From positions 12,411,380 through 12,475,379 of the forward strand of contig NC_029529.1 in assembly GCF_001577835.2 (NCBI RefSeq): a stretch of 64,000 nt of DNA, written 5' to 3'. Source of the stretch: Coturnix japonica (lineage: Eukaryota > Chordata > Aves > Galliformes > Phasianidae). Numbering within the stretch: the first letter of the stretch is position 1; each line of letters starts with the position of its first letter. Position numbers and translations under genes: made by a program. The notes under the pieces are model-generated. The model was not told where the DNA came from. It did no database searches and worked only from the letters and a program-made list of their open reading frames with translations. Below are positions 24,701-34,500 of the stretch, one piece after another.

Positions 24701-26047
24701 AAGTGAAAACCAGTCGGAGCAAACAACCGAACATAAAGCGACTCCTGGATTGTACAAAGTGTTCTCCACCATTAGGAACAGCCTCTGAAATCTCAGAGCT
24801 CGTTACTTTCCTGATTTATTCTCCTTCCCAACCAGTTTCTCTCCCTTTTTGTCTTTGGTGGCTATTAATGAGTTTTTCCATTTCCTTTGTCTGGATGTGC
24901 TGCTGATTGTGTAATTGCAGTTCAAAAAATAGCGTGAATTGATCTGGGTGTGCAAGATGGGCAGCAGGAGACCATCAGCACCCACCACTGATCTCTGTTT
25001 AAGTGTTATTACGGTCACCTTTCTGTGTGTCCTTTTCACGTGGGAGCTGAGAATGCAGCAAACTAGTTTGGAGGCCCAGTCATGTTCTGCTCCACACAGG
25101 ATCCAGTCCTAGAACTGGAAGGAAGGTGTGCATTGCTCCTGTGTTTGTGCAGCTCTGCAGGGCTGCAATCACGTGTTGAAAAGGCAAGAGAGCCTGTGAG
25201 TTAGCAGGGAGAGTTGGCTGGACTGCACTGAGCACAGCAAGGAGGGAGTGGTAAATTATTCCCAGTCTTGGATGCAAGTCTCTGCTGTGGGAGTCTGTTG
25301 GCTTTGCAGGTTCTCTCAGATCTGTTTTTCAGATCAAACTCAGTCAGCCAAAGAGGTTTTCTCCATCTCCAGTAATTAAGTAACGGCAGGAAGGCATCCA
25401 CGAACATCTAATCAGCCCCAGAAAAGGAGATGAGAGTTTTCCTCCCTGAAGCTCCAGGACTGCATGTTTGGCACTCAGCATGCCCTGAAGACAAACATCT
25501 GCTGCACCGTGGTGAGAGAGCTTCCCACATCCCCTTTGCAAAGTCTCAGCTGTGCAGATGGGACAAACCATAGCTGAGCTCCCCAGCTCACCCTGCCTGC
25601 TGGCTGCTTGTCTGCCCATGGGGCATCCAAAGAGCAATGGCCGGGCAAAGCTGTCTCCCTTACCACTCCATAAGAAACACTTTGTCCAGAACAGACAACA
25701 GGAGGAAAGAAGGGACCATTTGATGACAAACATGTCCATTGTAGTGGGGCTGCTAAGCAGAGGACTTAGAAGGATGGGAGTCAACAGAGGAGCTGGAGCA
25801 TTCATCCTTGAACTCCAGGTGAGCTGTGGATCAGGAGCAAGTGTGGGTCCATTCTTTCCCATGCACACAAGATGTTGTGGGGAGATGGCTTAGGAGGACA
25901 ACTGGTACCCAGAAAGAAGAGGAACAGCAAGGCCAGAAGCAGGATATAGCAAGGTTTCTGTCTTGCCTTTCCTAGCATCCTGTCTCATTCAATGGGAGGG
26001 AGTGATCTGAGGCAGATGGCGCAGCTGGGCTGGCAGATGATGTGGAG
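18730..26047. other. Intergenic region without recognisable gene
   Basis: These 7.3 kb separate ROGDI (+) from the convergent galanin-receptor-like gene (-). I see no exon series matching a known family. In human the neighbours of ROGDI on this side are SMIM22 and SEPTIN12; I could not recognise either. A degenerate CR1 scrap lies near 19131-19185, and an unusually open stretch at 20876-21496 is described as a finding. Minus-strand AATAAA signals at 24820-24815 and 24235-24230 could end the receptor's 3' UTR. That would make the last 1.2-1.8 kb of this stretch transcribed. Confidence 0.6.
19131..19185 (-). mobile_element. CR1 LINE scrap, degenerate
   Basis: The segment reads like the antisense CR1 3' end (ACAGAATGGCAAAGGTTGGA, then AAGGAATCTAGGTGATCTGG). 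It is short and worn, so this is a weak call. Confidence 0.45.
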
Positions 26048-27904
26048 CTACTTAGAAAGGTGACGGTGCTTGGAAGAACCAGAGGAGTCTGGGTTCAGCT
26101 CACACTTGTTATTTTCCTCGTGCACCTGGGACACTTCAGTGGAGCCTGCCTCAAAGCCAGGCACAGTGTGAGCTCCGTGCAACACGTGCACCTTGTTGCG
26201 TTTTTTTTTCTTCAGGAGACAGCTGAAAACTTTTTTGAAGCCCTTACGGAAGTGTTTGGATACCAGGGCATAGACGATGGGGTTGAGGCAGGAGTTGGCA
26301 TAGGCCATGCAGTGGGAAAGCAGGCGGAAGGCATAGGTGGCCTGGTTGAAAGGGAAATCTCCATAGAGGTATCGGAGGATGACTACGTGGTAGGGCAGCC
26401 AGCACAGGCAAAAAAGAATGGTTACGATGATGATCATTTTAGTTACCTTCCGCTTGGCTTTCTTGGACTCTGACATGTCCTCCAAGGGTTCCACTGCTGT
26501 CCACAGGTACTTGATGGTCCTGGTGTAGGAGAGGCTGATGACCAGAACTGGGATGACATAGCCAAAAGCAAACGTGCTGGTGTCCATCACCTTGCGTCTC
26601 CACTCCTCCCAGCCAGGCATGCAGATGTAGCTGGACTCCCACTCGATCAGGTCATAGTAGCTCAGATAGGGCCCAGCAAAGACCACAGAGAGACCCCAGA
26701 TCACAGCCATGGCAGCCACCGCGTTGTAGGGAGTTCGCAGCTCCCGGGAGCGCAGTGGGTAGCGGATGGCCAGGTACCTGGAGGGGAGAGCAAAGCAACC
26801 AGAGCTAAGAGTTCAGTCAAGCTGTGCCTGGCCACATGAACACCAGGAACAAGAGGGCTTCATTCTGCTGAAGATCCCTGAGCAGTGGCTCTACATGATA
26901 TCTCATGGCCTCTTAGAGATGTGGTCCTGGGCAAAACTACTGCATTTCCTCCCATAGTCATGGGCTGGCTGGCTCATCTGCGTATGATGGGGTGGGTTAT
27001 ATGCTGAGCTAGAGAGAAAGAAACAGGGCTGTGGAGACCACAGAGATATTCACTGCATGGTAGAAATTATCTAGCAGTACCAAGATCAGAGGAAGCTGCA
27101 CCGGGTGATGGATGCAGTGCTGGCTCCTGCCCAGTCAAGGCCTGTTTTCAGCCCTCTCTGGCTTTTACAGATCAGACTGGCAAGGGAGAGATTTGCTCCC
27201 TGTAGCCAAGGCTGTGTTAGATGATTAGCAGTGGGTGTTTCTGGCACAGTGTGGGGCTGAGTTTGGGTCTCAAGCACACTAACCTGTCTGGGAAGCACAG
27301 ACAGGAGCAGCACCGGCTCTGTACTTGGGAAAGCTGGAAGTGCTGCCTGGGGGCTGTTGGAGGAAGGGAAAACCAGACCCCAGACTGCCTTTAGCAGCAC
27401 AGACCATTACCAATGTGGTTGGAATGATTTGCCTGAAGGTGATGGGTCCCGACCTTCCCATGCTCTCACTCTACCCACATTCTCCTGACTGTTGTCCTTC
27501 CCCAGCCCCAGAGCATCCTTAGGCTGTTACCTGTCCACGGAGACGGTAGCCAGGGTGAAGCTGCTGGCGTACATGGTGAGGTAGATGAAGAAGTGGACGG
27601 CTTTACACAGGAAGGACCCGAACACCCATCCATCCAGCGAGTAGATGGTGGCCTGGAAAGGGACGCAGAAGACAATGAAGAAGAAGTCAGCCAGGCTGAG
27701 GTTGAGGATGAAGAGGTTGGTGGTGTTGTACTTCACTTGGCCGTTGCGCAGCAGCACAGCCAGCACCAGGCTGTTCCCCACTGTGCCCAGGAGGAAGATG
27801 AGAGAGAAGACCACAGGGACAATGACACTAGCAGGGCTGAACTGGTAACTGTCAGAGGAATTCCAGTACCCAGCCAAGCTGGTGAAGTCCTCGTGCTCCA
27901 TCAT
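26048..27904 (-). CDS. GALR2L: Galanin receptor type 2-like GPCR (GALR2-like), complete, 2 exons, 367 aa
   Basis: This is a class A seven-helix receptor at the plasma membrane, expected to bind galanin-family peptides. Exon 1 is 27904-27531 and exon 2 is 26777-26048 (TAG). The 753-bp intron splits the Arg codon of the DRY motif, the position known for GALR2. Landmarks: N-glycosylation site NSS at 15-17, TM1 from about 27, [18 protein letters not shown] with the TM3 disulfide Cys100, DRY 124-126, ECL2 Cys177, CWLP 250-253 in TM6, NPIVY 290-294 in TM7. A basic C-tail follows (LLKKKKRNK). The segments [10 protein letters not shown] and [18 protein letters not shown] are much closer to GALR2 than to GALR1 or the kisspeptin receptor. 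Birds carry a second GALR2-type gene (GalR2-L), absent from human, which fits this locus; the symbol is provisional. The first of two adjacent ATGs is taken as the start. An acceptor-like CCACAG 5' of the ATG suggests a noncoding first exon in the CpG island near 29 kb. Confidence 0.92.
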
Positions 27905-28810
27905 TCTGCGCCGTGGTGAGGTTGAAGTGGCTGGAGCCTGTGGCAACACAGGGAGAGAGGTGAGAGACTGGAGAAGTGCTGCTTGGCCTGGGAGCGCGAG
28001 CAGAGTGAGTGCCTGAGGCAGAAGCACTGCAAGAGGCATGTGAGCATGGGTCTGCTGGTGTCCCAGGTATGGGTGCAGATTTGGGGGTGCCAGCTGCTTG
28101 GAGTCGCTGCAAACCCTGTTCAATACAAACACTGCTGCAATGAAGGAAGTGTTAAAGGATATAAAGGCTACGAAGCAGCTTGCAGTCTTTGGCCTCCCAT
28201 GCTCTTCCCAGCAGCTGCTAAGAGTCAAGTGCCCCTCCTGGAGTGACAGCCTCTCCTTCATCAGGCGAGGAAGCACATGCTACCCCTACTCCATAGGATC
28301 TACTCCATGCTCTGCACTATACCCTGTGCGTGCCCTGAGCTCCTTCTGTAGGTCTGAGAAAGTTGTTAGCAAAGCCTTTCTAACATCTGACAGCTGGACC
28401 AGAAACCAGCTTCATATTAACAGCCACACAGACTGTCCGTGCTGCCTGGTAAGGCGACTGCTGTCCCCTCCCCACCATCCTGCTCATCACCAGATGCTCT
28501 TCATTTGTTCTGTCTCTCTTGCAAGACAGATAAGCCACAGCCAGCCCTCTTCAAAGGCTGCTCTAAAGAGAACAAAAAGACAGGGAATACCTCCACCCCT
28601 CTCTGCAAATCAAAGGCAACCCTGCGAACACAGAAAGAAAGATGTGATCAATGGTGTGATCTGCTGTGGGATCACTTCAGGGTGCCTGCGTGTCACAGAG
28701 CTGGTTCCAGTCTGCAGCTGACTTCCCTTGATGTGCATGTGTTGCTCGTTCTGCTGCTGTCACTGCTGCTCCCAGCACAGAGTGCCTCCGTTTCCCCCTC
28801 CGTGCGGGCA
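27905..28810. other. Likely 5' UTR intron of the GALR2-like gene
   Basis: This lies between the receptor's first coding exon and the CpG island at 28.8-29.25 kb. On the - strand a splice-acceptor-like TTGCCACAG occurs about 40 bp before the start codon. I therefore infer that this stretch is mostly intron between a noncoding exon and the coding exon. No other gene is visible. Confidence 0.45.
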
Positions 28811-29250
28811 CCTCGTTTGCTCTGCTGGGGGACAAACTCAGCGCTCAACCCAGGACCCGCAGCTGCCCCAAATCACCCGGGGGGCGCCGGGCCGGGCCGG
28901 GCAGCCGGGGTGTCCCCGGGGCTCCTGCATCGGTCACGGTCGAGCGCGGGGCTGCGCGTCCGCACCGGGAGCCGCTCGTTCCCCTCACCGCCCGCCCCCC
29001 CAAGTCCCGGTCGGTCGGACCGGCTGCTCGCACCGCCGGGACCCGGGCATTAGTGAGCCCCGTTCCCGCCGGTCGGATCCCACCTGCCACGTTCCGCTCC
29101 GCCGCTCGTTCCGCCCCGGCCGCTCCGCTCCCCTCGATGTGTGTCCGCTCCCCGACACACGCACCCACTGAGCAGCGCCGGCACTTTGTGCACCGCGCAC
29201 CGAGCACACAGCGCCCGCCCCGCAGCGCAACGTGGGGATGTGGCACTTGG
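28810..29250 (-). promoter_or_regulatory. CpG island, probable promoter of the GALR2-like receptor
   Basis: A dense CpG and GC region begins at about 28810. It includes runs such as GGGCGCCGGGCCGGGCC near 28882 and ends near 29250. It lies 0.9-1.35 kb upstream of the receptor start codon on the - strand. No gene on the other strand is close enough to claim it. The boundary is judged by eye. Confidence 0.65.
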
Positions 29251-29459
29251 GGACAGCGCTGAACAGCAGCGCGGGGATGGGCTGCTGGGTTTGGGTTGGG
29301 GGCCTTTTCCAGCGGTGCGGACCCTGTGACTCGATGTGATTCCACAAAATCCTACAGCGAGCTCGTGCCTCTCGGTGCTGACACTGGGCACAGCTGCACG
29401 CACCTCAAACACACACAGCACGAAGCCCTGTAGGCACCAACCAACACTGCACCACCCGT

Positions 29460-30110
29460 GCATCGCTCCTGGTGTCTCCATCATCCTTGCCTTTCTTTGT
29501 GCATTTCTTTCTCCTAATGCTTCCTTCACTTTCATGGCCGTTTACCTTCCCCCTTTTCCTCTGCCTGTCCCCACATCTTCCTTCTGTTCTCTATTCTTTC
29601 AGTCTCCCTCTCTGTCCCGCTGACCTTCCCCTCACTTCTGGCTGTATCTGACTGTCCCTTTGATCCTCAGTGCCTCTATCCCGTTTCTTTTTGCAGCCCA
29701 TTTGTACTTTATCCCTCTCTCTTTGTTTTGTGCTGATCTCCATCCCTGCCCTGCACCTCACACCTCCCCAGTGTCCTGCTCAGTCCCTTCCTCCCACCAT
29801 GCACGTTCTCTATCCCCACTCCCTCTCCTAATTCTCCATCTATCCCTCTGTCCCGTCCCCACTCCCCATTAATTTGCTTTTCCAGCCTGTTCTTCCTCTC
29901 CTTTCCTTTCCCATCAGTCACACAGTCCTGTTCCTTCCCTCCTGACTTTCTGTGCCAGCTGTTCTGCCCTTTTCGGTGTCTGCCTCGCTGTCACATCTCT
30001 TTTTCCTGCATTGCTGCCCTGTTCATCCCTCTGCCCCCTCCCTGCCCTGTTCCCCCCCTCCCCGCTCTCTGCCCCCATCCATTCCCACTCTCTGCTCCCT
30101 CCCCATTGCA
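29460..30110. repeat. 650-bp pyrimidine-rich (C/T) tract
   Basis: Over this span the + strand is overwhelmingly C and T: runs of CCTTCC, CTCTCC and TCCCTCTCTGTCCC with few purines and no clean repeat unit. It lies just upstream of the receptor's CpG island. Such tracts can form triplex (H-) DNA. On the + strand they generate long chance open frames, which I do not annotate. Confidence 0.75.
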
Positions 30111-30179
30111 GCCAATGGAGGCGCAGCCCGTTCCTCTGCTGCCCCCCAGTGGTCAATGCCGGTACTGCGGCAGCTGCCA

Positions 30180-30215
30180 GCGCATGCGCAGTGGACACTA
30201 CCCCCCCCCCCCCCC
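30180..30215. promoter_or_regulatory. NRF1-type palindrome next to a C15 run
   Basis: GCGCATGCGCA at 30180-30190 matches the established NRF1 binding consensus. It is followed within 11 bp by an uninterrupted run of 15 C (30201-30215). No annotated gene starts here, so any regulatory role is speculative. Confidence 0.4.
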
Positions 30216-30259
30216 GAACATGTGCAATAGCGCTGGGAGTGAGGTTTAGTGGCTGGGGT

Positions 30260-30530
30260 GGGTGTCATTAGGGTTAATGTTAGTGTTAGGATCATAGAGC
30301 CATCTAACAGTGGTCCTAGAGCTGGCATAAGGTTATTAGAGAGCCTGAGAGTCATCACAGAGTCATCCTATAGTCCTCATATTGTGAAATGTCCTCACAG
30401 AGGCGTCCTGGAGTTGTCAGTTGTCACAAATGTGTCATAGAGCCATCATATGGACCTTAGAGAGCAATAGAGTCACCATAGAGTCGCCATAGAATCACAG
30501 AGTGGTCACGGAGTCATCATAGAGCATGTA
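30260..30530. repeat. Degenerate minisatellite of about 11-12 bp units with a telomere-like start
   Basis: The stretch opens with a telomere-like run of TTAGGG/TTAATG/TTAGTG variants (30268-30290). It continues with many imperfect copies of a motif close to TCATAGAGTCA, for example CATAGAGCCATC, AGAGTCATCACAGAGTCAT and CATAGAGTCGCCATAGA. The periodicity is clearest at 30450-30530. There is no coding potential. Confidence 0.6.
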
Positions 30531-31551
30531 CAGACGCCCTTCATAGCTGCAGAGATGGGATCAGGGAAGCCAAAGCACACACAGAACTCAACTTGGTGAT
30601 GGATGTGAAAAACAAGAGATTCTCCAGGTGGATTGGCCAGAAGCGGCAGAGCAGGCGGTGCAGGCAGAGCAGGCAGAACACTCCCCTCTGGCAGATGGAA
30701 ATGAAGAGCTGACTCCACCAGATATAGAGAAGCCTTGTCTGTGTCATGAAACCAGCAATACTCATCTGTATCTCCATCACTCTTGTTCCCAGATGCATCC
30801 AGATCACCAATGCAGTTTTGGCAGCTTTTCCTACAAAAACCAAGCTCATTTAATTACTGCTCTGTTTTCCATTACGGCTTTATTCCTGTGTTTGTACTGC
30901 ACAGAAGATGAAGTTGTAGGTCATTTATTAAATGCTTCAGCTCAGTGCAATGGCTAAAATAGCAAACCAAGAGTTAGGAAAGTCACCATCCAGCAAATCT
31001 GCAATACAAAGTTCAAAACACAAACTGCAAAATCATTAAGGACTTCTTAGACAGCAAACTACATATTAACTTACTTGGTAAGACAAGCAGAGATCGTCTC
31101 CAGGGTCTCTGAATTCCTGCTTATACACTTGCTTATATTTACATGCATGTGCTTATAATTATGCTTTTTGCTTCTGGCTGAGTGTGCAGTAGTAAAACAA
31201 AGCAGGTTTAGAAGAGGCAGAGAACCTGGAAGGTCCAGAAATGAATGACTTTTAAGGGAAACAGAGCTGGAGACAGATAGAGCTTGTGGCAGTGATATGT
31301 GACACTACGGTATGTATGAACTTTTGGATAGCAAGGACTAGAATGGAATTGTATAATTGGTTTGTTCTCCCAGCAGCACATCAGGACCTGAACCTGTAGT
31401 GCTGACATTGGAAGGTTTTACAAACATCACACTTTGGTATTATGTACAGGTTTTGATGCTCAGGCATTTAACAAAAGCAGACCAGGCCGATTTAAACAGA
31501 GAAATATAGCAGTAATGGAACAACTGAAGTTCTGTTAAATTCCACACAGTG
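30530..31551. other. ACSM 3' flank/3' UTR and an unassigned open stretch
   Basis: The right part is the likely 3' UTR of the adjacent - strand ACSM gene, with - strand AATAAA signals at 30929-30924 and 30884-30879, about 620-670 bp past the stop. The left part (30541-30957) is open in frames on both strands. Its - strand frame is rich in hydrophobic, Cys and Trp residues, but I recognise no family. Confidence 0.5.
30879..30929 (-). terminator. Polyadenylation signals of the downstream ACSM copy
   Basis: On the - strand AATAAA occurs at 30929-30924 and at 30884-30879. They lie 620-670 bp beyond the TAG at 31554-31552, the first such signals I noticed in that direction. Confidence 0.5.
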
Positions 31552-34500
31552 CTACTTCTTTCCCCACTCTTTGGCTCTTAATTCATCCCTCTTTATCTTC
31601 CCAGTGATTGTCTTCGGCAGCTCCCGGACAAATTCCACCTACATAAAAAAGACAGAAGATGATGTAGCCCGATCTCTGCACAGCAGCTTTTCCAAGACTC
31701 AACATACATGGAAAACAAGGAGACCCCTCACAGTAAACACATCTTGCCTAGAGGATCGAGTCCAAGCCAAATCAAGGCAGCACCAAGTGCATCTTCTGAA
31801 GGTTTCTTTGGCTTCCCAGATGGTGGGAAACTGCCTTCCAGCTAACCAAGCTGGGCACTGTAACTAAAGGTGAAGACTAATGCTATCTGAGACAGAGGTG
31901 AATAACAACAAAATGAAAAGGGATGATATTAGCATAAAGTAATGGTCCTTAGTTCCTACAAGCTCTGCATGTGTAAACTAAGGCATTGCTGGTAACATTT
32001 CTCTTGTAGTGTTGATATTTCTGAGAAACATCAAGCGCATTCTCCTCTTACCTGGTAACTGTGAGAACCAGTGGACAAATATGGGATTCAGTCATGTCCT
32101 ACCCCTAAAGTCACCAGAGAGTGCCTGGCTATATATGGAATGTGATGTTGACTTAGAGAGCTAAGAAGCATTTCTGAGGTTTAAGCAAACACTGTACTCT
32201 GTACTTTTCACTGTAATGAAAAATAATATAAACCATTATCAATGACCTTCTTTGGCCAGTGCTCTGGCTGAACCCTTATCACTGTTTCTTTCAGGTGAAC
32301 AGTGAAGGTCCAAATAATAATGTTGCTGAGAATGTTCTGGTTTAGTTTGTCCAGAAGCATTTACCTTCCTGGGGTATTTATATGGAGCAGTAGTTTTCTT
32401 GACATGCTCTTGCAAGTCGCGGGCTAAACTTTCACAATCACTGGATGAAAAGGCATCAGACAGGACCACAAATGCTTTCACAACCTAGAAGACAAGGTTG
32501 GTAAGAGTGATCTGACACTGTTAGTTTTTAAGACCATTGGCTACCGTGAGCAGTTACGACATGATACGAGCTTGGAGTCATGACGTGGGAGAAGAAGAGA
32601 GAAACCAGAGCAGTGTGTGAAATGGTTGTGCTCAGCTTTTGCACACCCGTATGCCAAAGGGAAAGTTGAAAGCATAGTTTGCTCCTGTTACAGAAAAAGA
32701 GCATTTGCTTTATGCCCTCATAGGTGGCCAAGAAGAAGGGGTAACAAGAATTGTCTTTGCAGAGCCTGCTGAACGCTTTCTCTCTCTCTGAAGTTTGCCT
32801 TACAGGTATACATTACTCAGTACAAAAAGAACTTATTTATATAGTTATACATGTAAACAAACATATGGCTTCTGCCACCACTGTGCAGCACATTACCTCT
32901 CCTCTGAGGGGATCTGGGCTGCTGACAACAGCTGTTTCTGCTACTGCTGGGTGTTCTATCAGGGCACTCTCTACCTCAAATGGCCCAATGCGATACCTGG
33001 TAAAGGGAAGAACAACAAAGGATTTCATGTTACAAGCAGTTCTGAAATAAAAATATTTCCTTGGCTATGATAGAGGTGTCCTTCAATTTCAGTTTAAACT
33101 GAAACTAGATTAAAATCCCTCTGCTGCCAGTGGAAAACAGGCAGAATTGTGCTGTGCTCATGTGCTGAAAGAGACGAGCTGCAGGGGAAACTGATCTACA
33201 TGAGTAAGATGATACTGCAGGTCTAAGAAAAACTACCAATAAAAGCAAGTATTCATAAGGTGAGAGGTAATGCATTTCACCCCAGGACCATTGTGTCGGA
33301 AGCACAGCAGTAACATTGTGTAACAGCAGCTTTAGAAAAGGAGCAACAAACTGACCCTGAAGAAATGATGATATCGTCGTCTCTTCCAATAAACCAAAAA
33401 TATCCGTCTTCATCCATGGTCCCTCTGTCTCCTGTGACGTAAAAATCCCCACGCTCACTTTCTGCAGTTTTCTTAGGGTTATCCTTGAAGTGGATTGCAA
33501 ATAGTAACTTAAACTATTAAATCTGAGATGTTCTGGGGAGATGGCTGTTGGTGAGGAATAAAATACTTACTATGTATTCAGTGAATAAACCAAGTGGTCT
33601 TACAGGTTTGCTTCTGACAGCAATTTCCCCCTGCTGTCCAGGAGGCAGAACATTAGCGTTTTTGTCCACAATCTAGAATGAAAACAACATGTACTTCAGC
33701 AAAAGCCAAATGAAATAAGAACACCCACCCCCTACCTATGGAAGACCCTAAAAAGCAGTCATTAAACCTGAACATCAAATGGGGGAGCGGCCTTTCCCAT
33801 TGATCCAGGTTTGATCTTCATTCCTTTAGAAACAGAGCAGATGATTCCCTGTAGAAATAAAAGCTGACATAAAGATTTGCCATAGAAAATCACTACTTTC
33901 ACATTAAATTCATTACATGTATTTTCTAGAATAAAGCCAAAGTGACGAATTAAGATTCAGATCCTGGTTGTTGGTTCTGCAAAGTAGAAACGAGCAAGAT
34001 GCAGAAATACCTGGAAAGAATACTATTCCATTAACTAAAGGATTTGTGTTCTCTGATAGCCCATCTTTGTTAGCTTTTAGCTCTGCCCTCTCTTCTGCCA
34101 CTGTCAGCTGGAATTTGCTTAAGGACATTTAAGAAAATACTAGAGCACATCCCCTCCCAGCAATCCCCTCTTCCAAAAGGTTCTGTGAGGAGGGCCATGC
34201 CGAGGTACTCTGTCAGAGGTGATCAGTGGAGGAGGTTACTGAAACATTCACAGGAACGTTAAAAAATAGGCAACGTTACAGAAAGCAAGCATTATGCAAG
34301 AGGAAATTATGAAGATTGAAATAGAATATTGACACTACCGCTTCAGTCTGGCCATATACTTCATGGATGTCCAGCCCTGTCTTGCTTTTCCACTGGTCAA
34401 TGACTTCTGGGTTCAGCGGCTCCCCTCCACTCAGGCAGTGCTTCAGGTTCATGAATTTGTAACTTCACAGGGGGTCAAAAAGCAAAGAGAAACACTTAAA

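Noticed and set aside
25344-25868. 174-codon - strand open frame near the receptor gene
   Set aside because: No similarity to a known protein and no splice context; it may lie in the receptor's 3' UTR or intergenic DNA.
26048-27904. Possibility that the GPCR is GALR1, GALR3 or a kisspeptin receptor
   Set aside because: The [18 protein letters not shown] and PYLSYY segments and the single intron at DRY fit GALR2-type receptors best.
28098-29535. Long open frames on both strands around the receptor's CpG island
   Set aside because: Composition-driven (Pro/Arg/Ala/Gly-rich), overlapping one another in many frames, with no domain.
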